From Micrococcales bacterium KH10 (GTDB taxonomy: Bacteria; Actinomycetota; Actinomycetes; Actinomycetales; Cellulomonadaceae), in assembly GCA_900188465.1 (NCBI GenBank), contig FZPE01000001.1, positions 1,116,001 to 1,180,000 of the forward strand: DNA of 64,000 bases, given 5' to 3'. The position numbers and the translations under genes are program-made. The notes beneath the pieces are model-generated. The model did not search any database. It saw only the letters and a program-made list of their open reading frames with translations, and was not told the origin of the DNA. This document shows, piece by piece, positions 26,656-35,086 of this stretch (its first letter is position 1; each line of letters opens with the position of its first letter).

Positions 26656-27842
26656 GCTACCTAACCCTTGCACTGGCGGGCGTTGCAGTAGCACTTATCG
26701 CAGGCGTGATCGCGGCAAGAATGGCGTTCGCGAGGAACCCGCGCACACCCCGGGCCCGCTTTTACGTGGCAGTTGCCGGAACTATCCTCGTCCTGGTTGT
26801 CCTTACCGCCATCTTCGATAACCTGATGATTGCGGCGAATCTTTTTCACTACGCACCCGACACGCTTATGGGTTTGAGCCTTGGGCTTGCGCCCTTGGAA
26901 GACTTTTCATATCCGATCGCAGTGGCATTGCTGCTACCTGCACTATGGATCTTCTTAGAAAAAGGCAGTGAACAACGCCGCCAAGATTTCTCACACTTAG
27001 TGTTGTCATCTCGTCCGATTAGCTGGATCAACACCGCATTCCCTTTCGGAGCGGCCTACCTGATGACCACCCGCGAAATCGATGGGCTACTCATCTTCGG
27101 GGTGTTGTACTTCCTCATTCCTTATAACTTCGCGATGTACGGAATCAACGATGTCTTCGATTACGCCTCCGACCTCGCCAATCCGCGCAAAGGCGGCATC
27201 GAAGGGGCCCTGCTGGCACCACGATTGCACCGTCCCACCTTGTGGATTGCGGCGCTAACGAATATTCCTGCCCTGGTGCTCCTCGGCTTGTGGGGATCAG
27301 GCGGCGCATGGTTCGCGCTCGCTATCAGCGGTTTCGCGGTAGTTGCCTACTCAGCGCCCGGGTTGCGATTTAAAGAACGCCCCGTACTCGATTCGCTGAC
27401 CTCGAGCACCCATTTCGTGAGCCCCGCAGTGGTTGGGTTACTGCTGGCAGGCGCCGACATCACACGCACTAACGTGCTGATTCTCAGTGCCTTCTTCCTC
27501 TGGGGAATGGCTGCGCACGCTTTCGGTGCTATCCAGGACATCAGGCCTGATCGCGAGGCAGGAATTGCGTCAACGGCTACGGCCTTCGGCGCCCGCACGA
27601 CTGCACGACTGGCCCTGATCCTGTGGATCCTAGCCGGGACACTCATGCTCTTCACCCCCTGGCCGGGACCACTGGCCTCCATCATTGTCATTCCTTACCT
27701 TTTGAACTGCGCGCCCTTTTGGTTCGTTTCTGACGAGCGCTCCGCCGCCACCAACCGTGCGTGGCGGCGATTCATCGCGCTCAATTTTTTCTCTGGTTTC
27801 CTCGTCACCCTCCTGCTGATCATGGAATGGACTCGGTCATGA
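26652..27842 (+). CDS. Fused C50 carotenoid cyclase subunit (CrtYf) and lycopene elongase (CrtEb)
   Basis: One 396-residue frame combines two usually separate proteins. Residues 1-~108 are a CrtYf-type cyclase subunit, three helices with PLEDF at 81-85. Residues ~120-396 are a UbiA-family prenyltransferase with GINDVFDYASD at 164-174 and DIRPDREAG as the second Asp-rich motif, the lycopene elongase that adds DMAPP at both ends of lycopene. The junction is a short basic linker (KGSEQRRQDFSH). Such a fusion is, as I recall, known as LbtBC in Dietzia. Together with CrtYe it should yield a C50 dicyclic pigment. Confidence 0.88.
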   Translation: MSYLTLALAGVAVALIAGVIAARMAFARNPRTPRARFYVAVAGTILVLVVLTAIFDNLMIAANLFHYAPDTLMGLSLGLAPLEDFSYPIAVALLLPALWIFLEKGSEQRRQDFSHLVLSSRPISWINTAFPFGAAYLMTTREIDGLLIFGVLYFLIPYNFAMYGINDVFDYASDLANPRKGGIEGALLAPRLHRPTLWIAALTNIPALVLLGLWGSGGAWFALAISGFAVVAYSAPGLRFKERPVLDSLTSSTHFVSPAVVGLLLAGADITRTNVLILSAFFLWGMAAHAFGAIQDIRPDREAGIASTATAFGARTTARLALILWILAGTLMLFTPWPGPLASIIVIPYLLNCAPFWFVSDERSAATNRAWRRFIALNFFSGFLVTLLLIMEWTRS

Positions 27843-30094
27843 CCAACGGTTCACCTCACCTGTCCACAGCTGCGCAACCTGACAAGAGCACTAGAGCCCG
27901 ACAGGTTCCCACTTGGTTGCGCGTTGTTTTGCCTACGGTATTGATCGTGGTCTGGTTCACCATTGCCGGGATCGGCGGACCCTACTTCGGTAAAGTGTCT
28001 GAAGTTTCCTCGAATGATCAAACGACCTATCTGCCCCAATCGGCCGAAGCAACCCAAGTGCAAAAGCTCTTAGGCGAATTCAACGATTCCGATCAGATCC
28101 CCGCGATCGTCGTATTTGTCGCCGAAACACCGCTCACCGATGCGGATATGGACCAGTTTGCGGACGTTTTGCGGTCAGCCGAGCAAGCTGCCGCGGTGAC
28201 CGCACAATCTTCGCCACCTCTGCTCTCTGACGACGGATTAGCGGCGCAGGCATTCGTTCCCATTGATCTTGGTGCAGATATTGAAGTTGCGGTGACAGCA
28301 CTTGGCAATGAACTCCGGTCACAGCTGCCCGACACAGTAGAGGTCTACGTCACCGGGCCTGCAGGATTGACTGCCGACCTCACTGCCGCATTTGCCGGAA
28401 TCGACGGCCTGCTCTTAGGCGTCGCACTTCTGGCCGTTTTCATTATCTTGATTTTGGTCTATCGGTCGTTCTTGTTGCCAATCGCTGTCCTCATTACCAG
28501 CATGTTCGCGCTGTGTGCAGCGTTACTGACGGTGTGGTGGCTAGCTAAGTGGGAAGTCCTGCTTCTCAACGGTCAGACTCAAGGGATCCTCTTCATTCTT
28601 GTGATTGGGGCCGCCACCGACTACTCATTGCTTTTCGTCGCCCGGTACCGAGAAGAACTGCGGATCAACCAATCGAAATGGATTGCGACATCGAAGGCTA
28701 TCCGAGGGTCAATCGAACCGATCTTGGCCTCTGGCGGCACCGTGATTGCCGGACTGTTGTGTCTACTGCTGAGCGATTTAAGGTCGAACAGTGCCCTAGG
28801 CCCAGTCGCCTCCATCGGCATTGTGTTTGCGATCCTGTCCGCGTTGACCTTGTTGCCTGCGATCTTATTGATCTTTGGTCGAGCCGCATTCTGGCCGCGT
28901 AAGCCACGTTATGAGCCAGTCCAGGTGCAGACAGAACAGAGCTCACGTCGCCACGGTCTATGGGCGCGAATTGCCCGACTTGTCGAACGCAAACCTCGTC
29001 ATATCTGGTTAATAACAACGCTAGTGCTCCTTGCTGGGATGGCAGGTGTGACCCAGCTCAACGCTGTGGGCGTGCCGCAATCCGACCTAGTGCTCGGCTC
29101 TTCTGAAGCCCGAGATGGACAGGTGGCGCTGGGCAAGCATTTCCCGGGCGGTTCAGGTAGTCCTGCGCAGGTTATCGTCCCCGAGGACGAGATGACCGCG
29201 GCCGCATCAGTATTACTCTCAAATGATGCAGTGGCTGACGTGTCCATTGCTGTGACGAATTCTCAAAGCGGCACAGCGCTCGTCCTTCCCGATGGCATCA
29301 AGTCTGCCGGGCCGCCAGGGGAGCCAGAACCACAACCGAAGGTGATCGCTGGCCAAGTACTATTACAGGCCACACTGACCCAAGCTCCAGATTCAGACGC
29401 TGCAGCCGAAACAATCGTCGACTTACGCGAAGAACTCTCTACGACCGCACCGGGCGCTTTGGTTGGCGGAGTGACAGCAACTGCTGTGGACACCAACCAG
29501 GCTGCCATTCACGACCGAAACCTGATCATTCCGATTGTCTTGGTAGTCATCACACTCATTTTGATGCTGTTGCTGCGGGCAGTTATCGCCCCGGTATTGC
29601 TGATTTTGACCACCGTGCTGTCATTCGGAACTGCGATGGGGATCTCCGCCTGGATGTTCAATGGAGTCTTCAATTTTCCCGGTGCTGAACCTGCAGTACC
29701 CCTTTATGGGTTCATCTTCCTTGTGGCGTTGGGCATTGATTACAACATCTTCCTGATGACCCGAGTGCGCGAAGAATCGATGAAGCACGGCACGCGGCAA
29801 GGCGTCTTGCGGGGACTGTCAATCACAGGCGGGGTTATCACGTCCGCGGGACTCGTTCTTGCTGCCACGTTCGCCGCTTTGGCTGTGGTCCCCATTCTTT
29901 TCCTAGCCCAGCTTGCGTTCATTGTGGCGTTCGGGGTGCTCTTGGATACTTTCGTGGTGCGCACAGCACTCGTGCCAGCTTTGGTGTATGACATCGGCGC
30001 TCGCGTTTGGTGGCCCTCAAAGTTAGCGAAAACCTCAGGCCCATCCGTAGTCGCGCACCAGCACGATACCGAAACAGTACGGAGGCAGTCATGA
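27839..30094 (+). CDS. MMPL/RND-family membrane transporter in the carotenoid operon
   Basis: 751 residues from ATG 27839, four bases inside the elongase gene; the longer frame from 27761 is not needed. There are about 12 transmembrane helices in two repeats, each with a large extracytoplasmic loop, and the MMPL signatures GAATDYSLLFVARYREEL and ALGIDYNIFLMTRVREE. C. glutamicum also carries an MMPL-type gene inside its crt operon. A role in moving the C50 pigment or a glycosylated form within the envelope is plausible but unproven. Confidence 0.85.
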   Translation: MTNGSPHLSTAAQPDKSTRARQVPTWLRVVLPTVLIVVWFTIAGIGGPYFGKVSEVSSNDQTTYLPQSAEATQVQKLLGEFNDSDQIPAIVVFVAETPLTDADMDQFADVLRSAEQAAAVTAQSSPPLLSDDGLAAQAFVPIDLGADIEVAVTALGNELRSQLPDTVEVYVTGPAGLTADLTAAFAGIDGLLLGVALLAVFIILILVYRSFLLPIAVLITSMFALCAALLTVWWLAKWEVLLLNGQTQGILFILVIGAATDYSLLFVARYREELRINQSKWIATSKAIRGSIEPILASGGTVIAGLLCLLLSDLRSNSALGPVASIGIVFAILSALTLLPAILLIFGRAAFWPRKPRYEPVQVQTEQSSRRHGLWARIARLVERKPRHIWLITTLVLLAGMAGVTQLNAVGVPQSDLVLGSSEARDGQVALGKHFPGGSGSPAQVIVPEDEMTAAASVLLSNDAVADVSIAVTNSQSGTALVLPDGIKSAGPPGEPEPQPKVIAGQVLLQATLTQAPDSDAAAETIVDLREELSTTAPGALVGGVTATAVDTNQAAIHDRNLIIPIVLVVITLILMLLLRAVIAPVLLILTTVLSFGTAMGISAWMFNGVFNFPGAEPAVPLYGFIFLVALGIDYNIFLMTRVREESMKHGTRQGVLRGLSITGGVITSAGLVLAATFAALAVVPILFLAQLAFIVAFGVLLDTFVVRTALVPALVYDIGARVWWPSKLAKTSGPSVVAHQHDTETVRRQS

Positions 30095-30519
30095 GGTTAT
30101 GGTCGTTACATCCGGGGCATTTGGACCGTGCAGGGCTGGTAGCTGCCTGGCGTGAGGCGCTGTTAGCTCAGGCAGTACTAGCTGATCAGACCACCGGATA
30201 TCGTGGGCATCCCCAGTTGGTTCGATTTCGTGATTCGGACAAGCCACTGGTGACTATCGGCGCTTTCCTTGCGGGCTTACACGCTGAAGCCGTAGCACGC
30301 GGCTACAACTTTAATGGCAGCAAAATCCTGACCGGTGCTAACTCCCAAACGCAAATTCCCGTGACGACGGGGCAGCTTGATTACGAGTGGCAGCATTTGG
30401 GTGCCAAGCTCTTGCAGCGAAGCCCTGCCGATGCGCAGCGATGGGAGGAGACTACGGTTTCACCGCACCCGCTTTTCTTTGTGGTCCCTGGCAGTGTCGA
30501 ACCATGGGAACGCACCTGA
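30091..30519 (+). CDS. Pyrimidine dimer DNA glycosylase family protein (Pyr_excise)
   Basis: 142 residues from ATG 30091, overlapping the mmpL stop by four bases. It opens MRLWSLHPGHLDRAGLVAAWREALLAQAVL, and continues GYRGHPQLVRFR and AVARGYNFNGSKI, the bacterial family related to T4 endonuclease V, which cuts at UV-induced pyrimidine dimers. The N-terminal catalytic Thr of the T4 enzyme is not present (Arg2 here), while a Glu in WREALL may correspond to its second catalytic residue, so activity needs testing. Coupling to a photoprotective pigment operon suggests a shared light-stress role. Confidence 0.75.
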   Translation: MRLWSLHPGHLDRAGLVAAWREALLAQAVLADQTTGYRGHPQLVRFRDSDKPLVTIGAFLAGLHAEAVARGYNFNGSKILTGANSQTQIPVTTGQLDYEWQHLGAKLLQRSPADAQRWEETTVSPHPLFFVVPGSVEPWERT

Positions 30520-30559
30520 TCGTCTGCGTTTAAGCACGAGCCCCACTACGGCCGACATA

Positions 30560-30616
30560 GGCAGCAGGCAGCAGGCAGCAGGCTGCGGTCCACCGACCCA
30601 CCGACCCACCGACCCA
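30560..30616. repeat. Two short tandem repeats before the GntR gene
   Basis: GGCAGCA occurs three times in tandem (30560-30580, with a degenerate fourth), followed by CCGACCCA three times in tandem (30593-30616). They sit between the glycosylase stop and the GntR operator. Such runs are prone to slippage and could vary in copy number among strains. Confidence 0.8.
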
Positions 30617-30620
30617 CCCG

Positions 30621-30634
30621 TGATGTATACATCA
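30621..30634. promoter_or_regulatory. GntR-type operator and promoter of the GntR/MFS pair
   Basis: TGATGTATACATCA is a perfect 14-bp palindrome with the central GT-N-AC form used by FadR-subfamily regulators. It overlaps the -35 position of a promoter whose -10 is TATAGT (30649-30654). Transcription would start at about 30661, exactly at the GTG codon. Confidence 0.65.
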
Positions 30635-30660
30635 ATGGATTCATTAGATATAGTCGACTG

Positions 30661-31332
30661 GTGAATGACGTCACTTCGCTGCCGTGGGAGGCCCATAAAC
30701 CGGCCCGAACCGCTAAGCGCATTGCTGAATCGGTAGGTCGCGAGATAGTCGACGGCTCCTTGAGTCCCGGTGAAGTTCTGACCGAGGTAGTTGTCGCAGA
30801 ACGCTTCGGTGTCAGCCGCACACCAGCACGCGAGGCGATGTTGCAATTACAGCGTTGGGGACTTGTGCGGTTGCTACCAAAGAAAGGTGCACTGGTCACC
30901 GCGGTTTCCGCTGGTGAACGCAGCGATTTGCTCGATATCCGCGCCACCTGGGAAGCCCGCGCCGTCACCCTTCTTGAGGACGATCCTTCTGGTCGCGACG
31001 CGCTCGTCACTTCGCTAAACGAAAGCATTCGAACGCAACAAGAAGCACTCGATTCCGGCAACCTCCTGCAATTCGCTGCGGAGGACTTCGGCTTCCACGT
31101 GCGCATCATGGACGCCGCCGGTAACCGCGTCGTTTCGGAGCTACTTGAAGATCTCGGACCCCGTTTTGCTCGCTTAACTTATCTCGCGGTCAATAACAAT
31201 GAATCTTCAGCGCACGAGTTTCACCGCGAACACATCGAACTCGTCGAGCTCATTCGCAACGGAGCGTCGGCGGCTTACGAGCGCGCTGTGCGCGCGCACA
31301 TTTCCAGCGGCCACTTCGGAACCACTAGCTGA
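30661..31332 (+). CDS. GntR-family transcriptional regulator (FadR/FCD subfamily)
   Basis: 223 residues. The N-terminal winged helix contains LTEVVVAERFGVSRTPAREAMLQLQRWGLVRLLPKKGALVT, typical of GntR proteins, and the C-terminal FCD domain (about 85-210) has the Asp/His metal-ligand pattern DFGFHVRIMDAAGN and HEFHREHIELVELIRNG. These domains sense small carboxylates or related metabolites. No ribosome-binding site precedes GTG 30661 and the promoter -10 is 6 bases upstream, so the message is probably leaderless. Its stop overlaps the MFS gene by one base; it likely controls that transporter. Confidence 0.9.
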   Translation: MNDVTSLPWEAHKPARTAKRIAESVGREIVDGSLSPGEVLTEVVVAERFGVSRTPAREAMLQLQRWGLVRLLPKKGALVTAVSAGERSDLLDIRATWEARAVTLLEDDPSGRDALVTSLNESIRTQQEALDSGNLLQFAAEDFGFHVRIMDAAGNRVVSELLEDLGPRFARLTYLAVNNNESSAHEFHREHIELVELIRNGASAAYERAVRAHISSGHFGTTS

Positions 31333-32528
31333 TGCAGTCACAATCTGCGTGGGCGCGTGTTGCGCCCACGGTGTTCATGCTCGCCTGGGGCGGTAATCAC
31401 TTCACACCCTTACTGCATCTATATGAAGAGCTGGGACACTACTCCCCCTGGCAAGCCAACCTGCTGCTGGGAATGTACGTGTTCGGGTTGGTCCCGGGCC
31501 TGCTAGTTGCTGCCGCGATATCGGACCGTTATGGCCGCAGGTCCGTGGTTGTGGCAGGCCTACTCACTAGCGTTATCGGCAGTGTTCTCATTGCTTGCGG
31601 GTTAGAGATCTTCACACTTCTTTGCATTGGCCGAACACTCGCAGGAGTCGGGGTCGGCGTTGCCATGTCCGTTGGGACCAGTTGGATAAAAGAACTTTCC
31701 GCCCCCGCTTTCGACCCTCAAGCACCCGTAGGGGCGGGCGCGAAACGACCATCGCTGACTCTGACACTCGGGTTTGGTTTAGGTGCCGGGGTTACTGGCG
31801 CACTTGCGCAGTGGGGACCTGCCCCCACACAACTTCCCTATGTCATCCATATAGGCCTGAGCCTGGCAACCCTACCGTTTCTACTGCGAACACCTGAGAC
31901 CGTCACTGACGGCATGCGCGCGACCGGCCATTGGTGGCTGGACTTACGCGTCGCCGCTGCCGGCCATCGTCAATTCCTGCGGCTCGTCGTTCCCGCAGCT
32001 CCGTGGGTGTTCGCGGCAGCAGGTGTCGCGTATGCCATCATGCCAGCCGTAACCGCATCGGCGATGGGCGAATGGACCACCGCCTACGCCACTGCGCTGA
32101 CTGTGATCACTTTGGGCAGCGGGGCACTCGTCCAGCCCTTTGTCGCTCGCCTTAATCTGCGCACCGGCGGTCGGGCGCTACCCATCGGTTTGACACTGAT
32201 GGCCCTTGGAATGGGATCTGCAGTCGTTGCAGCTTGGCTCCAGGTTCCAGCTTTCGTTCCGGTGGTTTCAGTAATCCTGGGAGCCGCTTATGGCATTACC
32301 GTTGTCGCTGGGCTGACTCACGTCCAAGCCATTGCTACCGCAACCGATCTGGCCGGATTGACTGGCGTGTATTACTCCCTGACCTATTCCGGCTTTCTGC
32401 TACCCGCAATTCTGGCGGCGTTACTGCCTGCGTCACCCTATGCCGCCTCGCTGAGTGTCGTAACTCTTGTGTGCCTCATGTGCTTGGTCGTTGTGACCAT
32501 GGGCATGCGCAATCTGAAGCGAACGTAA
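31332..32528 (+). CDS. MFS transporter
   Basis: 398-residue major facilitator protein with about 12 hydrophobic helices. The loop 2-3 motif is ISDRYGRRSVVVAGL, and motif C-like glycines (GVGVAMSVGTSWIKEL) occur in helices 4-5. It is coupled to the GntR gene (TGATG), so its substrate is probably linked to that regulator's ligand. The substrate cannot be read from the sequence; drug or metabolite export is the usual role. Confidence 0.88.
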   Translation: MQSQSAWARVAPTVFMLAWGGNHFTPLLHLYEELGHYSPWQANLLLGMYVFGLVPGLLVAAAISDRYGRRSVVVAGLLTSVIGSVLIACGLEIFTLLCIGRTLAGVGVGVAMSVGTSWIKELSAPAFDPQAPVGAGAKRPSLTLTLGFGLGAGVTGALAQWGPAPTQLPYVIHIGLSLATLPFLLRTPETVTDGMRATGHWWLDLRVAAAGHRQFLRLVVPAAPWVFAAAGVAYAIMPAVTASAMGEWTTAYATALTVITLGSGALVQPFVARLNLRTGGRALPIGLTLMALGMGSAVVAAWLQVPAFVPVVSVILGAAYGITVVAGLTHVQAIATATDLAGLTGVYYSLTYSGFLLPAILAALLPASPYAASLSVVTLVCLMCLVVVTMGMRNLKRT

Positions 32529-32541
32529 CCAACCCATCCGA

Positions 32542-32596
32542 TTAGTTGCATCTACAACCAACCTAGGTATACATTTAGTTGTAGATACAACAACTA
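32542..32596 (+). promoter_or_regulatory. Promoter with two MarR-type operators upstream of the Rossmann oxidoreductase
   Basis: Two related sites, 32542-32561 and 32574-32596, share TTGYATCWACAACYAA in opposite orientation, with core centres 33 bp apart (three helical turns). A promoter TTGCAT (32546-32551), 17 bp, TATACA (32569-32574) lies with its -35 inside the first site and its start point inside the second, a classical repression layout. The same sequence fronts the MarR gene at 57142-57654. Confidence 0.75.
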
Positions 32597-32629
32597 GCCC
32601 TTTTTGGGTGACTCAGGAGGATGAAAATC

Positions 32630-33208
32630 ATGTCTAGGTACACCATTTTTGGTACCGGCAACATGGCCACTGCGATCGCAGGCGTACTGACAGCGGGCGG
32701 CGCAACAGTCGAGCACATCAACAGCGACCAGACTTCGGGAGCCACAATTTCGGGCGATACCGTCGTACTAGCCGTTCCCTACCCTGCGGTATCGGGAATC
32801 TTGACCGCCTACGCCACCCAACTCGCGAACAAAACCATCGTTGACATCACCAACCCGCTCAACTTTGAAACCTTCGATTCACTCGTTGTCCCCGACGGGA
32901 GCTCTGCGGCTGCGCAAATTCAACAGACCCTTCCCGGGGCGCGAGTTCTGAAAGCGTTCAACACAAACTTCGCTAGCACACTCACTTCAGGCAAAGTCGG
33001 CGAAAACCCGACCACTGTCCTAGTCGCAGGTGACGACGCCGACGCTAAATCCGCCCTTATTCGGGACATCACGGCAGGCCAGCTGCGGGCCATTGATGCC
33101 GGGTCACTCAAGCGCGCTCACGAGCTAGAAGCTGTTGGTTTCCTGCAACTGACCCTTGCCGCTTCAGAAAAAATCTCGTGGACCGGCGGGTTTACCGTCA
33201 ACAACTGA
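32630..33208 (+). CDS. NAD(P)-binding Rossmann oxidoreductase, F420-dependent NADP reductase-like
   Basis: 192 residues from ATG 32630; AGGAGG lies 9 bases upstream, whereas it directly abuts the earlier ATG at 32621. The dinucleotide-binding start is YTIFGTGNMATAIAGVL, followed by VVLAVPYPAV and DITNPLNFETFDSL as in the F420_oxidored family, and ARVLKAFNTNFASTL. Many such proteins use NADPH without F420. Its two upstream operators and the following VOC gene suggest a detoxification unit controlled by the MarR protein at 57 kb. Confidence 0.8.
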   Translation: MSRYTIFGTGNMATAIAGVLTAGGATVEHINSDQTSGATISGDTVVLAVPYPAVSGILTAYATQLANKTIVDITNPLNFETFDSLVVPDGSSAAAQIQQTLPGARVLKAFNTNFASTLTSGKVGENPTTVLVAGDDADAKSALIRDITAGQLRAIDAGSLKRAHELEAVGFLQLTLAASEKISWTGGFTVNN

Positions 33209-33297
33209 CCTACGGTCGATATCAGCATCAACCTCTCGGGTGGTCGCCAACTGAGCTCAGGGGCCAGTATTGACCCGCCACCAATTGGAGAAATCAA

Positions 33298-34227
33298 ATG
33301 AACACAATGGCGTCCGACCACCACTCACATGCGGTCGATGACCGCGTCCTTTCACCCCTGCTAGGAATGGACGCGGTCACCCTTCGCGTGGGTGACCTTG
33401 AGCAGATGAGCAGTTACTACGAGAACGCGCTTGCGTTAACACCCATCCAAGAGCGCCCCGTCGGCGCTGAGGTACATCGGGTTTTGGGACGAGGGAACAC
33501 CGCCATGGTGCGACTTGTCCACACACCCGACCTTCCCACTCCGGGCCGGAACCAAGCCGGACTATTTCACACAGCGTTCCTTTTTCAAGATGCAGCCAGT
33601 CTGGCCGCGACCGTATACCGCACAGCCCAAGATTCTCGCAGCCGCTTTGCCGGGTCCAGCGACCACCTAGTCAGTGAAGCGTTCTATTTCTCAGATCCCG
33701 AAGGCAATGGAATCGAGTTGTACGTCGATCGACCTCGCGAAACATGGCAACACAAAAACGGTGAGATCCAGATGGATACTATCTATTTGGACCCTAATGC
33801 GTACCTCAGCGAGCATCTGGACGAGTCGGTCTTGGCGCAGGTAGACCGCCAGTTGGGCGGCGTAGGCCACGTGCACCTGCAAGTCGGCGATGTTGCCCGG
33901 GCGCGAGCGTTCTATATCGACGCTCTAGGTTTCGAAACGACAGCTAGCAGTCACCCTGGCGCACTATTTGCTTCCGCCGGCGGCTACCATCACCACATCG
34001 CGATGAACACCTGGAACAGTCGCGGTGCTGGGCCGCGTGCAGCCGCACTCGGCTTAGGCGATGTGGCTATCACTCTGCCAACCCGTGAAGATCTTGACGC
34101 TGTTGTAGCCCGACTTCGCCACCATCGCATCGAGTTCGCAGACACTGGTAATGCGATCTTGGTTTCGGACCCTTGGGACACCCAAGTGACTCTTGCCCTA
34201 CCCCAAAACGATTGCACGCGCGGGTAA
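33298..34227 (+). CDS. VOC-family protein, ring-cleaving dioxygenase/glyoxalase-like (CatE/MhqO type)
   Basis: 309 residues with GGAGAAA before the start. Two VOC domains: the first begins GMDAVTLRVGDLEQMSSYYENAL, the second VGHVHLQVGDVARARAFYIDALGFETT. Possible metal ligands are His in GHVHLQV, His in YHHHIAMNTW and Glu in GIELYVDRP. Two-domain proteins of this kind in Bacillus (CatE, MhqO) open catechols and hydroquinones under MarR-type control, which fits the operators upstream. It lies 89 bp after the oxidoreductase and could be co-transcribed. Confidence 0.82.
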   Translation: MNTMASDHHSHAVDDRVLSPLLGMDAVTLRVGDLEQMSSYYENALALTPIQERPVGAEVHRVLGRGNTAMVRLVHTPDLPTPGRNQAGLFHTAFLFQDAASLAATVYRTAQDSRSRFAGSSDHLVSEAFYFSDPEGNGIELYVDRPRETWQHKNGEIQMDTIYLDPNAYLSEHLDESVLAQVDRQLGGVGHVHLQVGDVARARAFYIDALGFETTASSHPGALFASAGGYHHHIAMNTWNSRGAGPRAAALGLGDVAITLPTREDLDAVVARLRHHRIEFADTGNAILVSDPWDTQVTLALPQNDCTRG

Positions 34228-34300
34228 TCGCTTTGCGTAGTATGGATGGCATGGCACAGTCATCCGACATCGACTTCACTTCAGTGGAGACGCGAACGCT

Positions 34301-34987
34301 ATGGACATCGAACTGTTCGGCAGCGCTTTCGCTGTCGTGACACTCACATTGGGTCTACTGGTGACAGGTTTGCTCATCCAGCGGAAACGACGCGGACTGG
34401 CACGCGGGCCGCTGGGTGGTGCGGGCGTGATCGGACTGATCACTGCTGTCGCAATATCCCTATTCGTCTGGAATCTATATGCTGACGAAACGACGGTTGC
34501 TATCAGCGGCAAGCACGACAACCATTTCAACTTCGATATCCGGCACACTAGGGTGTCCATGGACGGTGTGGAGTACCGATTCCGACCGCGGGTGTCGGAA
34601 CAGGAACTGCGCCAAGAGTTCACCGCGCAGTATCCCCATGGCGACGTTGACGGCGACCGGCTGTCGGTGATTCTGGACGGACTGCGGTTCATAGTGGAAC
34701 CTGATGACGAAGAAGGCGTCTGGGCAGCATGTCGTCAGACCGTGACGCTCATCGACCAGGGTGCTCACTTCGCGAACATCTCCTTCCCGACCGGTATTGT
34801 CAAGGACGACCAACTGCGCTTCGACGAGCCAGCCTCGTTGCTCGTCGACCGACAGGAAGTCTTCGACGAACTCGCTCTACTCGGCACACCTGTAGCCGAA
34901 GACGGCACCGTATTCGTCGGAACAGTGAACCAAGGGGTACTCCACATGACGTTCACCGAGGACACGGTGACGGTCAATCGGCTCTAG
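34301..34987 (+). CDS. Membrane protein of unknown function (2 TM helices)
   Basis: 228 residues from ATG 34301, preceded by GTGGAGA. Two hydrophobic helices (about residues 9-26 and 42-60) separated by a basic loop (QRKRRGLARG) are followed by a ~165-residue hydrophilic domain with mixed acidic strands and no recognised motif. It closes the accessory block and converges on the PH-domain gene. I do not recognise the family. Confidence 0.65.
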   Translation: MDIELFGSAFAVVTLTLGLLVTGLLIQRKRRGLARGPLGGAGVIGLITAVAISLFVWNLYADETTVAISGKHDNHFNFDIRHTRVSMDGVEYRFRPRVSEQELRQEFTAQYPHGDVDGDRLSVILDGLRFIVEPDDEEGVWAACRQTVTLIDQGAHFANISFPTGIVKDDQLRFDEPASLLVDRQEVFDELALLGTPVAEDGTVFVGTVNQGVLHMTFTEDTVTVNRL

Positions 34988-35040
34988 GGCAATCGCTCCG
35001 CGCCGACACAACCTCGTGTGCGTGCGCCAGTTGTGGCCGA

Positions 35041-35086
35041 GTTTTGTAACAGTGCCCGGTAAACGCCCGGTCCACTTTTACAAAAC
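35041..35086. terminator. Bidirectional terminator at the right edge of the accessory block
   Basis: GTTTTGTAA (35041-35049) and TTACAAAAC (35078-35086) form a perfect 9-bp outer stem, extended to 14 positions with one mismatch. The stop codon of the PH-domain gene lies inside the right arm. Confidence 0.6.

Noticed and set aside
27761-27838. N-terminal extension of the MMPL protein
   Set aside because: It overlaps the end of the elongase gene out of frame; the ATGA-coupled start at 27839 is consistent with the other junctions of the operon.
30560-30616. Possible CRISPR array
   Set aside because: Repeats are 7-8 bp and directly adjacent with no spacers; no cas genes nearby.
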